A stretch of 64,000 bases of DNA from NCBI GenBank assembly GCA_016223105.1, contig JACRPR010000091.1, positions 1 through 64,000 on the forward strand, given 5' to 3'. Made by a program: the position numbers and the translations under genes. Origin of the DNA: Chloroflexota bacterium (GTDB lineage Bacteria > Chloroflexota > Anaerolineae > UBA4142). A model generated the notes under the pieces. It saw nothing but the letters and a program-made list of their open reading frames with translations. It searched no databases and was not told the DNA's origin. Within the stretch, counting starts at the first letter, position 1. Every line of letters begins with the position of its first letter. Shown piece after piece: positions 32,713 to 39,744 of the stretch.

Positions 32713-33732
32713 ATGATTGCGCGCATTATGGAACCGATCATCAAAATTCGCGGCTTGACGAAAATCTATCAATCGAAACAGCGGCTGGGTTTGTTTCGCT
32801 CGCGCGTCAAAGAAGTTGTCGCGCTAAAAGATGTTGACCTGGATATTTTTCCGGGCGAATCGTTCGGCTTGCTCGGTCCGAACGGCGCGGGCAAAACGAC
32901 GCTGATCAAATGTCTCACGACCTTGCTCTTGCCGACGCGCGGAACCGCGTGGCTCAACGGTCATCAACTCGAGCGCGACGAAAACGCGATTCGCGCGAGC
33001 ATCGGTTGTATGTTGATGGGCGAACGCGGCTTGTATTGGAAATTGACCGGGCGCGAGAATCTCGATTTCTTTGGCGCGCTGTACCAAATTCCGCCAGACG
33101 CGCGCAAAACGCAAGCGTAAAAAATTATCGCGCAATTGAATCTCGGCGAGATTATTGATCGCGCGGTCGAAACGTACTCGTCGGGTCAAAAGATGAAACT
33201 CGCGTTCGCGAAAGCACTGCTCAACGCCGCGCCGATTTTGATTCTTGATGAGCCGACGAACACGCTCGATCTGCCGAGCGCGCGCGAACTGCGCGCGATT
33301 GTGCGCGATCTGAATCGGCAGGGACGCACGGTCGTGTACACGACGCATGTGATGAGCGAAGCGGAAGAGTTGTGCGACCGCGTCGCGATTGTGGATCGCG
33401 GGCAAGTGATCGCGCTGGGCACGATTGCGGAATTGAAAGCGAGTTTGAATCGCGAGGGCGTTACCAAAGTCGAGGGCGTGATTCCCGAACCGGCATTGCG
33501 CGCGGCGCGCGCGCTCGATGGTGTGGTGAGCGCGGCGTTGTCGTCGAAAGATGGGATGCAGGAACTCGTCGTGGTCAGTCCTAATCCGCGCGCGCTCCTG
33601 CCGCACTTGATTCGAGCGTTGATGGAGCATGGCGCGACGCTCGAACAAATCGCGCCGACCGAAGTCACGCTCGAAGATGTGTTTATCGCGAAAACCGGGC
33701 GCACGCTCGCGGAGGATACGCGCGAGAAATAA
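32713..33732 (+). pseudogene. ABC exporter ATP-binding protein interrupted by an in-frame TAA
   Basis: The two halves are in one frame, divided only by TAA at 33118-33120 (KTQA-stop-KIIAQLNLGEI). Part one has Walker A GPNGAGKTTLIKCL and the Q-loop region; part two has the signature YSSGQKMKLAFAKALL, Walker B ILILDEPTNTLD and the H-loop TTHVMSEAEEL. Restored, it is a 339-residue drug/antibiotic-type exporter ATPase (CcmA/NatA family) for the two permeases downstream. A single GAA-to-TAA change would explain the stop. Nonsense mutation, sequencing error or rare readthrough are possible; the intact permeases argue for an error or a very recent event. Confidence 0.8.
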
Positions 33733-33901
33733 ATCGCGCGTTACGCGACAACGCTGTCGAATGTTGATACAACTCAATAGGCATAAACGCGCCGACCGGT
33801 TTCCCATCGCGCTCGATCACGACCGGTTCTTTGCTCTGAATCAAATCTTCGACGCTCGCAAAGTACGGCGCGCGCGTCTCGCGCAATTCGATCTTTTTCA
33901 T
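33683..33901 (-). CDS. Small antitoxin-like protein, 3' end overlapping the ABC gene
   Basis: A 72-residue protein: KKIELRETRAPYFASVEDLI and KEPVVIERDGKPVGAFMPIELYQ resemble Phd/YefM-type antitoxins, in which the strand RDGKPVGxxxP is conserved. The C-terminal 25 residues are Arg-rich and lie antisense to the end of the ABC gene, so the gene may be a truncated remnant. It has a very good promoter (33919-33947) and GGTGAG before the ATG. No toxin gene is adjacent. Confidence 0.5.
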   Translation of the reverse strand: MKKIELRETRAPYFASVEDLIQSKEPVVIERDGKPVGAFMPIELYQHSTALSRNARFISRAYPPRACARFSR

Positions 33902-33918
33902 CGCTCACCTCGCGCGCA

Positions 33919-33947
33919 AGTATAAAATAGTCACGGACAATTGTCAA
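33919..33947 (-). promoter_or_regulatory. Promoter of the antitoxin-like gene
   Basis: On the minus strand a perfect TTGACA (33947-33942), 17 bases, TATACT (33924-33919). Confidence 0.75.
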
Positions 33948-33951
33948 CGCG

Positions 33952-34830
33952 ATGCAATTACCAATGACCAATTACCAATCTTTAACTCAATTCACTTTCG
34001 CGAACAAACTCCGCCTAATCTGGAGCGTCGTTACGATGCGGCTCCGCATCCTCTCGCGCTATCCTGGTTTTCGTTTGCTCGACATTATCATGCCGACGTT
34101 CATCGCGGCGATGCCGATTTTGTTGGGGCAAGCGATTGGCGGCGGCGCGGTGCGCGCGGCGCAAAATTTCCAAGCGAATACCGGGACGACGAATTACGTC
34201 GCATATCTTTTGATCGGCTCGAACGTGTTTATGATGGTGAGCGGAACGATGTGGAACGTCGGCTATTGGTTGCGCCGCGAAGCGGAAACCGGGACGCTCG
34301 AAGCGTTGTATCTCGCACCGACCGGGCGCGGCGCGATTCTCGCGGGCATCGCGCTGTACGGCAACTTGCGAATGATGGTGAATTTCATTCTCGCGTTCAC
34401 GCTCGGCGCGCTCGTGTTCGGCGTCAATCCATTGCAAGGCGACATTTTGCTCGCGCTCGTTTTTCTTTTTATCGGATTGATTCCATTGTTCGGCATCGCG
34501 TTGTTGTACGGCGCGATCATTTTGCGGATCAAAGAGGCGAACGCGTTGATCCGGCTCGCGCAATGGGCGGCATCGTTGTTGATGGGTTTGTTTTTTCCGA
34601 TCGCGATTTTTCCGGGCTGGTTGCGTTTCATCGCGCTCGCGTTTCCGCCGACCTGGATGAACAACGGCGTGCGCGCGAGTTTGCTCGGCGTCGGATTCTT
34701 TTTCGAACAGTGGTATTTCGATCTCGCGATGCTCGGCGCGTTTTGCGTCATCGTGCCACTGCTCGGCTATCGCCTGTTTATCCGCACCGAACGCAGTGTG
34801 CAACGCGACGCGGGCGTGGGTGAATTTTAG
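33952..34830 (+). CDS. ABC-2 type exporter permease, first of two
   Basis: A 292-residue permease with about six transmembrane helices (LLDIIMPTFIAAMPILL, YLLIGSNVFMMVSGTMWNVG, MMVNFILAFTLGALVFG, LVFLFIGLIPLFGIALLYG, LLMGLFFPIAIFPGWL, LAMLGAFCVIVPLLGYRLF). It pairs with the next permease and the ATPase upstream to export an unknown substrate. The start is within a low-complexity stretch (ATTACCAATGACCAATTACC); ATG 33952 or 33964 are both possible, with no Shine-Dalgarno site. Confidence 0.83.
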   Translation: MQLPMTNYQSLTQFTFANKLRLIWSVVTMRLRILSRYPGFRLLDIIMPTFIAAMPILLGQAIGGGAVRAAQNFQANTGTTNYVAYLLIGSNVFMMVSGTMWNVGYWLRREAETGTLEALYLAPTGRGAILAGIALYGNLRMMVNFILAFTLGALVFGVNPLQGDILLALVFLFIGLIPLFGIALLYGAIILRIKEANALIRLAQWAASLLMGLFFPIAIFPGWLRFIALAFPPTWMNNGVRASLLGVGFFFEQWYFDLAMLGAFCVIVPLLGYRLFIRTERSVQRDAGVGEF

Positions 34831-34872
34831 TCGAATAGTCGTGTAGTCGGGTGTGGTTAAATCGCGAATGAT

Positions 34873-34932
34873 GGATTCGACGCTTTAGCGGGTTGGTTGT
34901 CCGCGCGAGTCACCGCGTAAACGCTCGATTCC
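34873..34932 (+). repeat. Cloverleaf repeat, copy C
   Basis: GGATTCGACGCTTTAGCGGG, a variable centre TTGGTTGTCCGCGCGAGTC, and ACCGCGTAAACGCTCGATTC. It separates the two permease genes. Confidence 0.85.
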
Positions 34933-34990
34933 AAAAACGCAATCAATGGCCGCGTTCAGTATATCGTGTCTTCAAAATCAGGAAAAAGTG

Positions 34991-35857
34991 ATGAGCCAGA
35001 AAATCCAACCTCAAACCTCCAACCTCCAACTTCCAATTTCCAATCTCCAAATCTATCTCGCGATGGTTCGCAAACAACTGATCGTGATGACGCGCTATCC
35101 GATTGATTTCCTCACGAGTTTCGTCCAAATTTTTCTGATCATTTTATTGTTCTCGTTCGCCGCGATCATGTTCGAGTCGCCCGGTGCGAGCGCGTCCGGC
35201 GAATCGAGTGGCAGTGGCGCGGTGATGATGTACGGCTTTGTGCTGTTTATGTTCGCGAGCGATACGTTGTGGAGCATCGGCTACAACATTCGCGAAGAGC
35301 AATACCAGGGCACGCTCGAATCGTTGTATCTCACGCCCGCGTCGAAATTCGCGTCGCTTGTTTCGCGCGTAACGACGATTGTGATTTGGACCGGTTTGCT
35401 TTCGATTGCCGCGATTATTTTCGTACAATTTTTTCTCGGACGCTTGCCGTTTCACAACGTCGGTCTCGCGGCGGTGATCCTGGTTTTCACGCTCGCGGGC
35501 ACATTCGGTATCGGGTTCGCGTTCGCGGCGTACACTTTGCTCGTGAAAGAATCCGCGCAGGCGACCGCGAATTTTTTAGAGTTCGCGATCATGATCTTGT
35601 GCGGAATGTTTTTTCCGTTTCGCGCGTTGCCGGAAATTGTGCAGATGATCTCGCGCGCGATCCCGCTCAGTTACGCGGTGGACGCGTTTCGCTCGACGTT
35701 GATGGGTTATCCGCGCGGCTTTCCTGAACTCGCGCCGATTGAAACCGAGATCGCGATTGTGATCGCGTTTGGAATTTTGTCGCCAATCATCGGGTATTGG
35801 TTGTATCAACGCGCGGAACGCCGCGCGCGCATTGTGGGCAGTCTCGCGGAATTCTAA
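34991..35857 (+). CDS. ABC-2 type exporter permease, second of two
   Basis: A 288-residue permease with six hydrophobic segments (FLTSFVQIFLIILLFSFAA, MMYGFVLFMFASDTLW, TIVIWTGLLSIAAIIFVQ, LAAVILVFTLAGTFGIGFAF, FLEFAIMILCGMFFPF, IVIAFGILSPIIGYWLY). It is homologous to the preceding permease and likely forms a heterodimer with it. The N-terminal residues (MSQKIQPQTSNLQLPISNLQ) are written by a low-complexity repeat of AACCTCCAACTTCCAA words (35008-35052), so the natural protein probably began near YLAMVRKQL. Confidence 0.83.
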   Translation: MSQKIQPQTSNLQLPISNLQIYLAMVRKQLIVMTRYPIDFLTSFVQIFLIILLFSFAAIMFESPGASASGESSGSGAVMMYGFVLFMFASDTLWSIGYNIREEQYQGTLESLYLTPASKFASLVSRVTTIVIWTGLLSIAAIIFVQFFLGRLPFHNVGLAAVILVFTLAGTFGIGFAFAAYTLLVKESAQATANFLEFAIMILCGMFFPFRALPEIVQMISRAIPLSYAVDAFRSTLMGYPRGFPELAPIETEIAIVIAFGILSPIIGYWLYQRAERRARIVGSLAEF

Positions 35858-35878
35858 AAACCTTTTGGGTCTTTTGTG

Positions 35879-35907
35879 TTGACGCATACACACAATTTGG
35901 CTATACT
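35879..35907 (+). promoter_or_regulatory. Promoter of the vapBC pair
   Basis: TTGACG (35879-35884), 17 bases, TATACT (35902-35907), followed by AAAGGAAAGG and the ATG at 35938. Confidence 0.75.
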
Positions 35908-35937
35908 CTACACATCGGCAAAAAGGAAAGGAACGCC

Positions 35938-36144
35938 ATGCGAACAAATATCGTAATTGACGACAAGTTGATCGCGCGCGCGATGCAAGCGAGCGGATTG
36001 GCAACCAAACGCGCGACGGTCGAAGCCGGCTTGCAGTTGTTGATCCAAGTGAAAGCACAGACCGGGATTCGCCGTTTGCGCGGCAAGGTAAAATGGGAAG
36101 GCAATCTTGCCGAAATGCGCGCGGGGCGCGTGCGGGAGCGTTAA
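35938..36144 (+). CDS. vapB: VapB-type antitoxin (ribbon-helix-helix, DUF2191-like)
   Basis: A 68-residue antitoxin beginning MRTNIVIDDKLIARAMQASGL, the DNA-binding strand-helix of VapB/DUF2191 proteins, followed by TKRATVEAGLQLLIQV and a C-terminal toxin-binding tail (GIRRLRGKVKWEGNLAEMR). It has its own promoter and lies four bases ahead of vapC. Such antitoxins usually repress the operon together with the toxin. Confidence 0.88.
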   Translation: MRTNIVIDDKLIARAMQASGLATKRATVEAGLQLLIQVKAQTGIRRLRGKVKWEGNLAEMRAGRVRER

Positions 36145-36147
36145 GCC

Positions 36148-36543
36148 GTGGTTATCGTTGACACCACCGTTTGGATTGATTATTTGAACGGAATCGAATC
36201 GCTATTGACCGAATGGCTCGATGTCGAAATCGGACGGCAACGCCTCGGTCTGACTGATCTGATTCTGTGCGAAATTCTGCAAGGTGTGCGCGATGAACAT
36301 CACGCCGAAACGACGCGGCGCGAACTCGCAAATTTCGAGATGATCGAAATGGGCGGAATCAATCTTGCCATTGCATCGGCGAAAAACTATCGCGCTCTGC
36401 GCGCGCAAGGAATTACCGTTCGCAAAACAATAGATTGTTTGATCGCCACGTTCTGCATCGCAAACAATCACGTCTTGCTCCATAACGACCGCGACTTTGA
36501 CGCGTTCGAAAATCATCTTGGGTTGCGTGTGGTTCATCCATAA
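36148..36543 (+). CDS. vapC: VapC PIN-domain ribonuclease toxin
   Basis: A 131-residue PIN domain with complete acidic site: Asp in VIVDTTVWIDYL, Glu in LILCEILQGV, Asp in VRKTIDCLIATFC and Asp in LLHNDRDFDAF. It starts at GTG 36148. VapC toxins of this type cut specific tRNAs when free of VapB. Intact, so likely a working module; nothing suggests its native target. Confidence 0.9.
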   Translation: MVIVDTTVWIDYLNGIESLLTEWLDVEIGRQRLGLTDLILCEILQGVRDEHHAETTRRELANFEMIEMGGINLAIASAKNYRALRAQGITVRKTIDCLIATFCIANNHVLLHNDRDFDAFENHLGLRVVHP

Positions 36544-36689
36544 CCGCACTTTGCATCTGATTCTGTCTGCTCAAACGTGCTACGATCAACTGGTGGTATC
36601 AACGCGCGGATCGTGGGTGGGTTTGTCCAGTTTTAATGCTTATCTTGTCCGCGAAATTTTTGTTCGCGGATTATTATTTTTGGAGTGGG

Positions 36690-37487
36690 ATGGTGACAAA
36701 TAGTGTGCTTGGCGCGCGCATTGCCGAAGGACGCACAGCGGAGATTTTCGCGTGGCGCGATCACCAGGTTCTTAAATTGTATCACGAGTGGTGTCCGCCG
36801 GAGTGGATCGAATACGAATTGAAAATCGCGCGCATCACACAAAACCTGGGATTGCCGGTGCCGGCGGTCGGGGAAATTGTCGCGGTGAACGCGCGACGCG
36901 GGTTGGTGTACGAACGGATTGAGGGCGTCTCGCTGAACGAGACGTTGAACACTAAACCCTGGGAGTTGTTTCGCGGCGTGCGCGTGTTGGCGGATTTGCA
37001 CGCGGCGATTCACGGGTGCGCCGCGCCCGAATTGCCATCGCAACGCGAAGGATTCGCGCGCAGTATTCGCAACGCGCCAGCATTGCCCGCTGATTTGAAA
37101 TCTGCCGCGCTCCGCGCGCTCGATGCAATGCCGGACGGCGATCAACTTTGTCACGGCGATTTTCACCCGGGCAATGTGCTAATGACCGCGCGCGGTCCGA
37201 TCGTGATTGATTGGATGACGGCGAAGCGCGGCAATCCAATCGCGGATGTCGCGCGCACGTTGCTTTTGCTAACGACCGGCGAGCCGTCGAACGCGTTCGC
37301 GCGCTGGCTGGTCGCGCGTGTGCGCGAACTGATCAAATCGTGTTACCTAAGGCAATATGACGAACATCGCGCGCTCGATCCCGCGCAACTCGCGCGGTGG
37401 ATGCCGATTGTCGCCGCCGCGCGGTTGAATGAAAACATCGTAGAGGAACGCGACCAGGTTCTGGCAATTGTAAAAGCTGGGCTATAA
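36690..37487 (+). CDS. Phosphotransferase of the APH/choline kinase family
   Basis: A 265-residue small-molecule kinase. The catalytic loop is LCHGDFHPGNVLM and the Mg-binding Asp is in GPIVIDWMTAKRG; the N-lobe has GRTAEIFAWRDHQVLKLY with the ATP Lys and GLVYERIEGVSL as hinge. Family members phosphorylate aminoglycosides, choline, fructosamines or other metabolites; the substrate cannot be told. ATG 36690 is chosen for GGAGTGGG just before it; the frame is open to 36636. Confidence 0.82.
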   Translation: MVTNSVLGARIAEGRTAEIFAWRDHQVLKLYHEWCPPEWIEYELKIARITQNLGLPVPAVGEIVAVNARRGLVYERIEGVSLNETLNTKPWELFRGVRVLADLHAAIHGCAAPELPSQREGFARSIRNAPALPADLKSAALRALDAMPDGDQLCHGDFHPGNVLMTARGPIVIDWMTAKRGNPIADVARTLLLLTTGEPSNAFARWLVARVRELIKSCYLRQYDEHRALDPAQLARWMPIVAAARLNENIVEERDQVLAIVKAGL

Positions 37488-37493
37488 TCAAGA

Positions 37494-37520
37494 CCCGAAG
37501 GGTTTAGAAAACCCTTCGGG
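37494..37520. terminator. Bidirectional hairpin terminator
   Basis: CCCGAAGGGTTT pairs with AAACCCTTCGGG between the APH gene and the convergent DUF2442 gene. The T run is short. Confidence 0.65.
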
Positions 37521-37531
37521 CCTTTGGCAAC

Positions 37532-37804
37532 TCACGCCATTTCTGGAATCGGTATCGGCTTGCCTGTGGCTTGACTGTAGAGCACATCGGGATCGAGGTC
37601 AACATCGTTGGGCCACACGAGTGTGCCAATTTCCGAGTCAACGCGAACGCGCGCAAAAAATTCAATGTCTTGCAACGGCGTAAATACTCCACCGCGCCCG
37701 GCAATTTTATTTTTGAAATCTATTTCGGCGCGTATGCCATCAGCGAAAATCAATTCTAGAATATAATCGCGCACGTAGCGGACTTGAGTAATTCGTGGAA
37801 ACAT
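37532..37804 (-). CDS. DUF2442 family protein
   Basis: A 90-residue protein: ITQVRYVRDYILELIFADGIRAEIDF, GRGGVFTPLQDIEFFARVRVD and TLVWPNDVDLDPDVLYSQ are the standard DUF2442 pattern. Function is unproven; DUF2442 genes are commonly found next to DUF4160 genes, as here (11 bases apart), and the pair has been suspected to be a toxin-antitoxin-like module. That role is inference. Confidence 0.85.
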   Translation of the reverse strand: MFPRITQVRYVRDYILELIFADGIRAEIDFKNKIAGRGGVFTPLQDIEFFARVRVDSEIGTLVWPNDVDLDPDVLYSQATGKPIPIPEMA

Positions 37805-37815
37805 CTTGGCTCCAT

Positions 37816-38103
37816 CTAGCGTAACGGTTGAATCTTACGTGGCTTTTGATCTAGCCGCGCCAGCCGCCAATTCTCGATCAACTCGCGTTGATGTAATGCC
37901 GCCCATTCAATCACGAGCGAAATCGCGCGCGGCGGCAATTCGCCGTGAAGAACATGAATCGGATCAATCGCGATCTGCACTTCGTCGCCACCGTAGAGCG
38001 CGTGAAAATGCGGTGGTAGATGCTCATCGTAATACATTTGGATCACGATTCCGAAAAAACGACTGACATCAGGTATAAATTTCTTCCGACGCGATTGTAA
38101 CAA
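37816..38103 (-). CDS. DUF4160 family protein
   Basis: A small protein whose core PDVSRFFGIVIQMYYDEHLPPHFHALYGGDE matches DUF4160, with the conserved HxPPHFHAxY motif, and ALHQRELIENWRLAR near the end. The open frame starts at TTG 38103, but the family normally begins at the Pro-Asp-Val-Ser segment, where an ATA codon (38076-38074) stands six bases after GGAAG. Either ATA is used as a start or an ATG has been lost. It is paired with DUF2442. Confidence 0.78.
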   Translation of the reverse strand: MLQSRRKKFIPDVSRFFGIVIQMYYDEHLPPHFHALYGGDEVQIAIDPIHVLHGELPPRAISLVIEWAALHQRELIENWRLARLDQKPRKIQPLR

Positions 38104-38145
38104 GGTGGATTCAAATAAGCAAGCGGCGCGCGCAAGTAAACCAAG

Positions 38146-38180
38146 ACCCGGAAGGTACGCTTCGCGAAAACCTTCCGGGT
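38146..38180. terminator. Hairpin behind the MFS gene
   Basis: ACCCGGAAGGT and ACCTTCCGGGT form an 11 bp stem with loop ACGCTTCGCGAAA between the MFS gene and the downstream DUF4160 gene. Confidence 0.6.
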
Positions 38181-38181
38181 T

Positions 38182-39330
38182 TTACTTTTTCCGAATCGGC
38201 ATCACCGCGAGCGCGCACAACACACCGAGCGCGCCCGCGATCAAAAAGGGCAGGGCATTGCCGCCCAGCACGATCAGCCACGCGCCGAAGGATGGACCGA
38301 CGCCGCCGACAAAGCCGGTCGTCGTCGAAATCATTCCGTACACCGATGAACGCGTTTCGCGCGATGTGCTTGCGGCTTGCAGAGTTTGTTGCGCGAGAAA
38401 TATTGCTTCGCTGAACAGAAACGCGATCAATAGCGGCACGATCCCCAATTGCCACGTTGGCGCGAGTCCCCAGGTTGCGGTGCCGATTCCAAAACCGATC
38501 GCGCTGATCACCAGCACACGCCGCGCGCCCCAGCGTTCGCTCATTCGCCCCAACGCGATCCCCGCGAGCGACGCAACACTGCCCGCCGCCCAAATCAAAT
38601 TGATTTCCTCTTCGGAATTATTCCAACCATCGCGCGCGAGGATCGCGAAAAAAGGTCCGAATGGAATCGCGAATGAAATCGCGATGAGCGATCCCAGGAC
38701 GATGAGCCAGCGGACGTTTGTGTCCATCGCCGCGCGCAGATTCAGCAGAACACTCCCGCGCGCGCGATGCGCGGTCTCGCGCAACGCGAACAATCGCCAG
38801 ATGCCGCATCCGGTTTGCACGACACCGTTGATGATGAACAAGCCGGGAATTTTCAACGGCGCGAGCAGAATCGCGCCGGCGATCGGTCCGACGATCAAGC
38901 CGGTCAACACGGCGGTTTCGGTGATGCTGAACGAGCGCGTCACTTTGTCTTCGCCGGCGGATTCGGTGATGAGCGCGGACAGGGCGGGCCACTGAATCGA
39001 ACTGAGCGCGCTCGCGCCGATCAACAATCCGATCAGCGCGATCCAATCGTCGGTGAACGCGGCGGCGAGTGTGAACACGCCGCTTCCGATGGTTGTGATG
39101 CCGGCGACGATCACGCGCCCGTGCCGATCCGCGAGCGCGCCGCCGATAATCGCAAACCCGGTGCGCGCGAGAAACATCAACGTAAACGCGAATCCAATTT
39201 CTGGCGCGTTTGCGCCGAGTGCGCGCAAATGGAGTGGGAGAAGCGGATCCCACATAAAGCGAACAAAGATGTTGAGAAAAATTGTCGCGCAAATAATTGC
39301 GAGATTGCGATCCATTCCCAAGCGATTCAT
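38182..39330 (-). CDS. Major facilitator superfamily transporter
   Basis: A 382-residue carrier with about twelve transmembrane helices. The loop between helices 2 and 3 has the MFS signature GGALADRHGRVIVAG; the half-way duplicate is ALGRMSERWGARRVLV. Drug-efflux and metabolite carriers share this form and the substrate is unknown. The start at 39330 (MNRLGMDRNLAII) is preferred to 39369. It stands alone between the DUF pair and a 400-base intergenic region. Confidence 0.85.
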   Translation of the reverse strand: MNRLGMDRNLAIICATIFLNIFVRFMWDPLLPLHLRALGANAPEIGFAFTLMFLARTGFAIIGGALADRHGRVIVAGITTIGSGVFTLAAAFTDDWIALIGLLIGASALSSIQWPALSALITESAGEDKVTRSFSITETAVLTGLIVGPIAGAILLAPLKIPGLFIINGVVQTGCGIWRLFALRETAHRARGSVLLNLRAAMDTNVRWLIVLGSLIAISFAIPFGPFFAILARDGWNNSEEEINLIWAAGSVASLAGIALGRMSERWGARRVLVISAIGFGIGTATWGLAPTWQLGIVPLLIAFLFSEAIFLAQQTLQAASTSRETRSSVYGMISTTTGFVGGVGPSFGAWLIVLGGNALPFLIAGALGVLCALAVMPIRKK

Positions 39331-39362
39331 TTCAAGACCTGTTCCATTGAAATTTTCCCACT

Positions 39363-39409
39363 GATACAAGGGAACACGGATAAATAAAAAATCCGTGTTC
39401 CTTTGTATC
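39363..39409. repeat. GAACACGGAT palindrome, copy 2
   Basis: GATACAAGGGAACACGGAT pairs with ATCCGTGTTCCTTTGTATC around AAATAAAAA. Copy 1 (13766-13795) has the same core and loop. Confidence 0.75.
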
Positions 39410-39556
39410 GGGGGGGAAAAATTTCATTTCATCCCCGCGTCCAATTCTCTGTCGCTCAAAAAAAATCCGTGAACTGCATCGCGCGTTCACGGCACAAAAC
39501 TCTGATGCTTATTCTAGCGCATCGGCGCGGAATGTCAAAAAAATGAATGGGTGTGT

Positions 39557-39612
39557 GGTAGGGGCGAAGCACGCTTCGCGTGAGTGGAGTCGAAGGATGC
39601 ATCGCCCCTACC
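39557..39612. repeat. GTAGGGGCGAAGC hairpin repeat
   Basis: GGTAGGGGCG (39557 on) pairs with CGCCCCTACC (39603-39612); the loop has ACGCTTCGCGTGAGTGGAGT and CGAAGGATGC. Related to 63952-63999 and to the insert in hisH. Confidence 0.75.
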
Positions 39613-39636
39613 CGGAATAAAAAATTTTATCCGGGC

Positions 39637-39665
39637 TTGACAAGATCGGCAACCCTGTGTACCAT
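39637..39665 (+). promoter_or_regulatory. Possible promoter of the peptide transporter operon
   Basis: TTGACA (39637-39642), 17 bases, TACCAT (39660-39665). The -10 box matches at only four of six positions. Confidence 0.4.
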
Positions 39666-39744
39666 TGCGCTCGATTCAAGGACAACCGCGGCGTCGCTCC
39701 GCCGGCAAGCGCGCGGTAGAACTTGCAAATAAAGAGAGGGAACA

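Larger units (their letters stand above)
39331..39744. other. Long intergenic region before the peptide transporter operon
   Basis: No gene is seen. It contains the GAACACGGAT palindrome (39363-39409), the GTAGGGGCG hairpin (39557-39612), an AT-rich palindrome CCGGAATAAAAAATTTTATCCGG (39612-39634, described here only by its arms CCGGA and TCCGG), and a possible promoter at 39637-39665. Confidence 0.6.
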
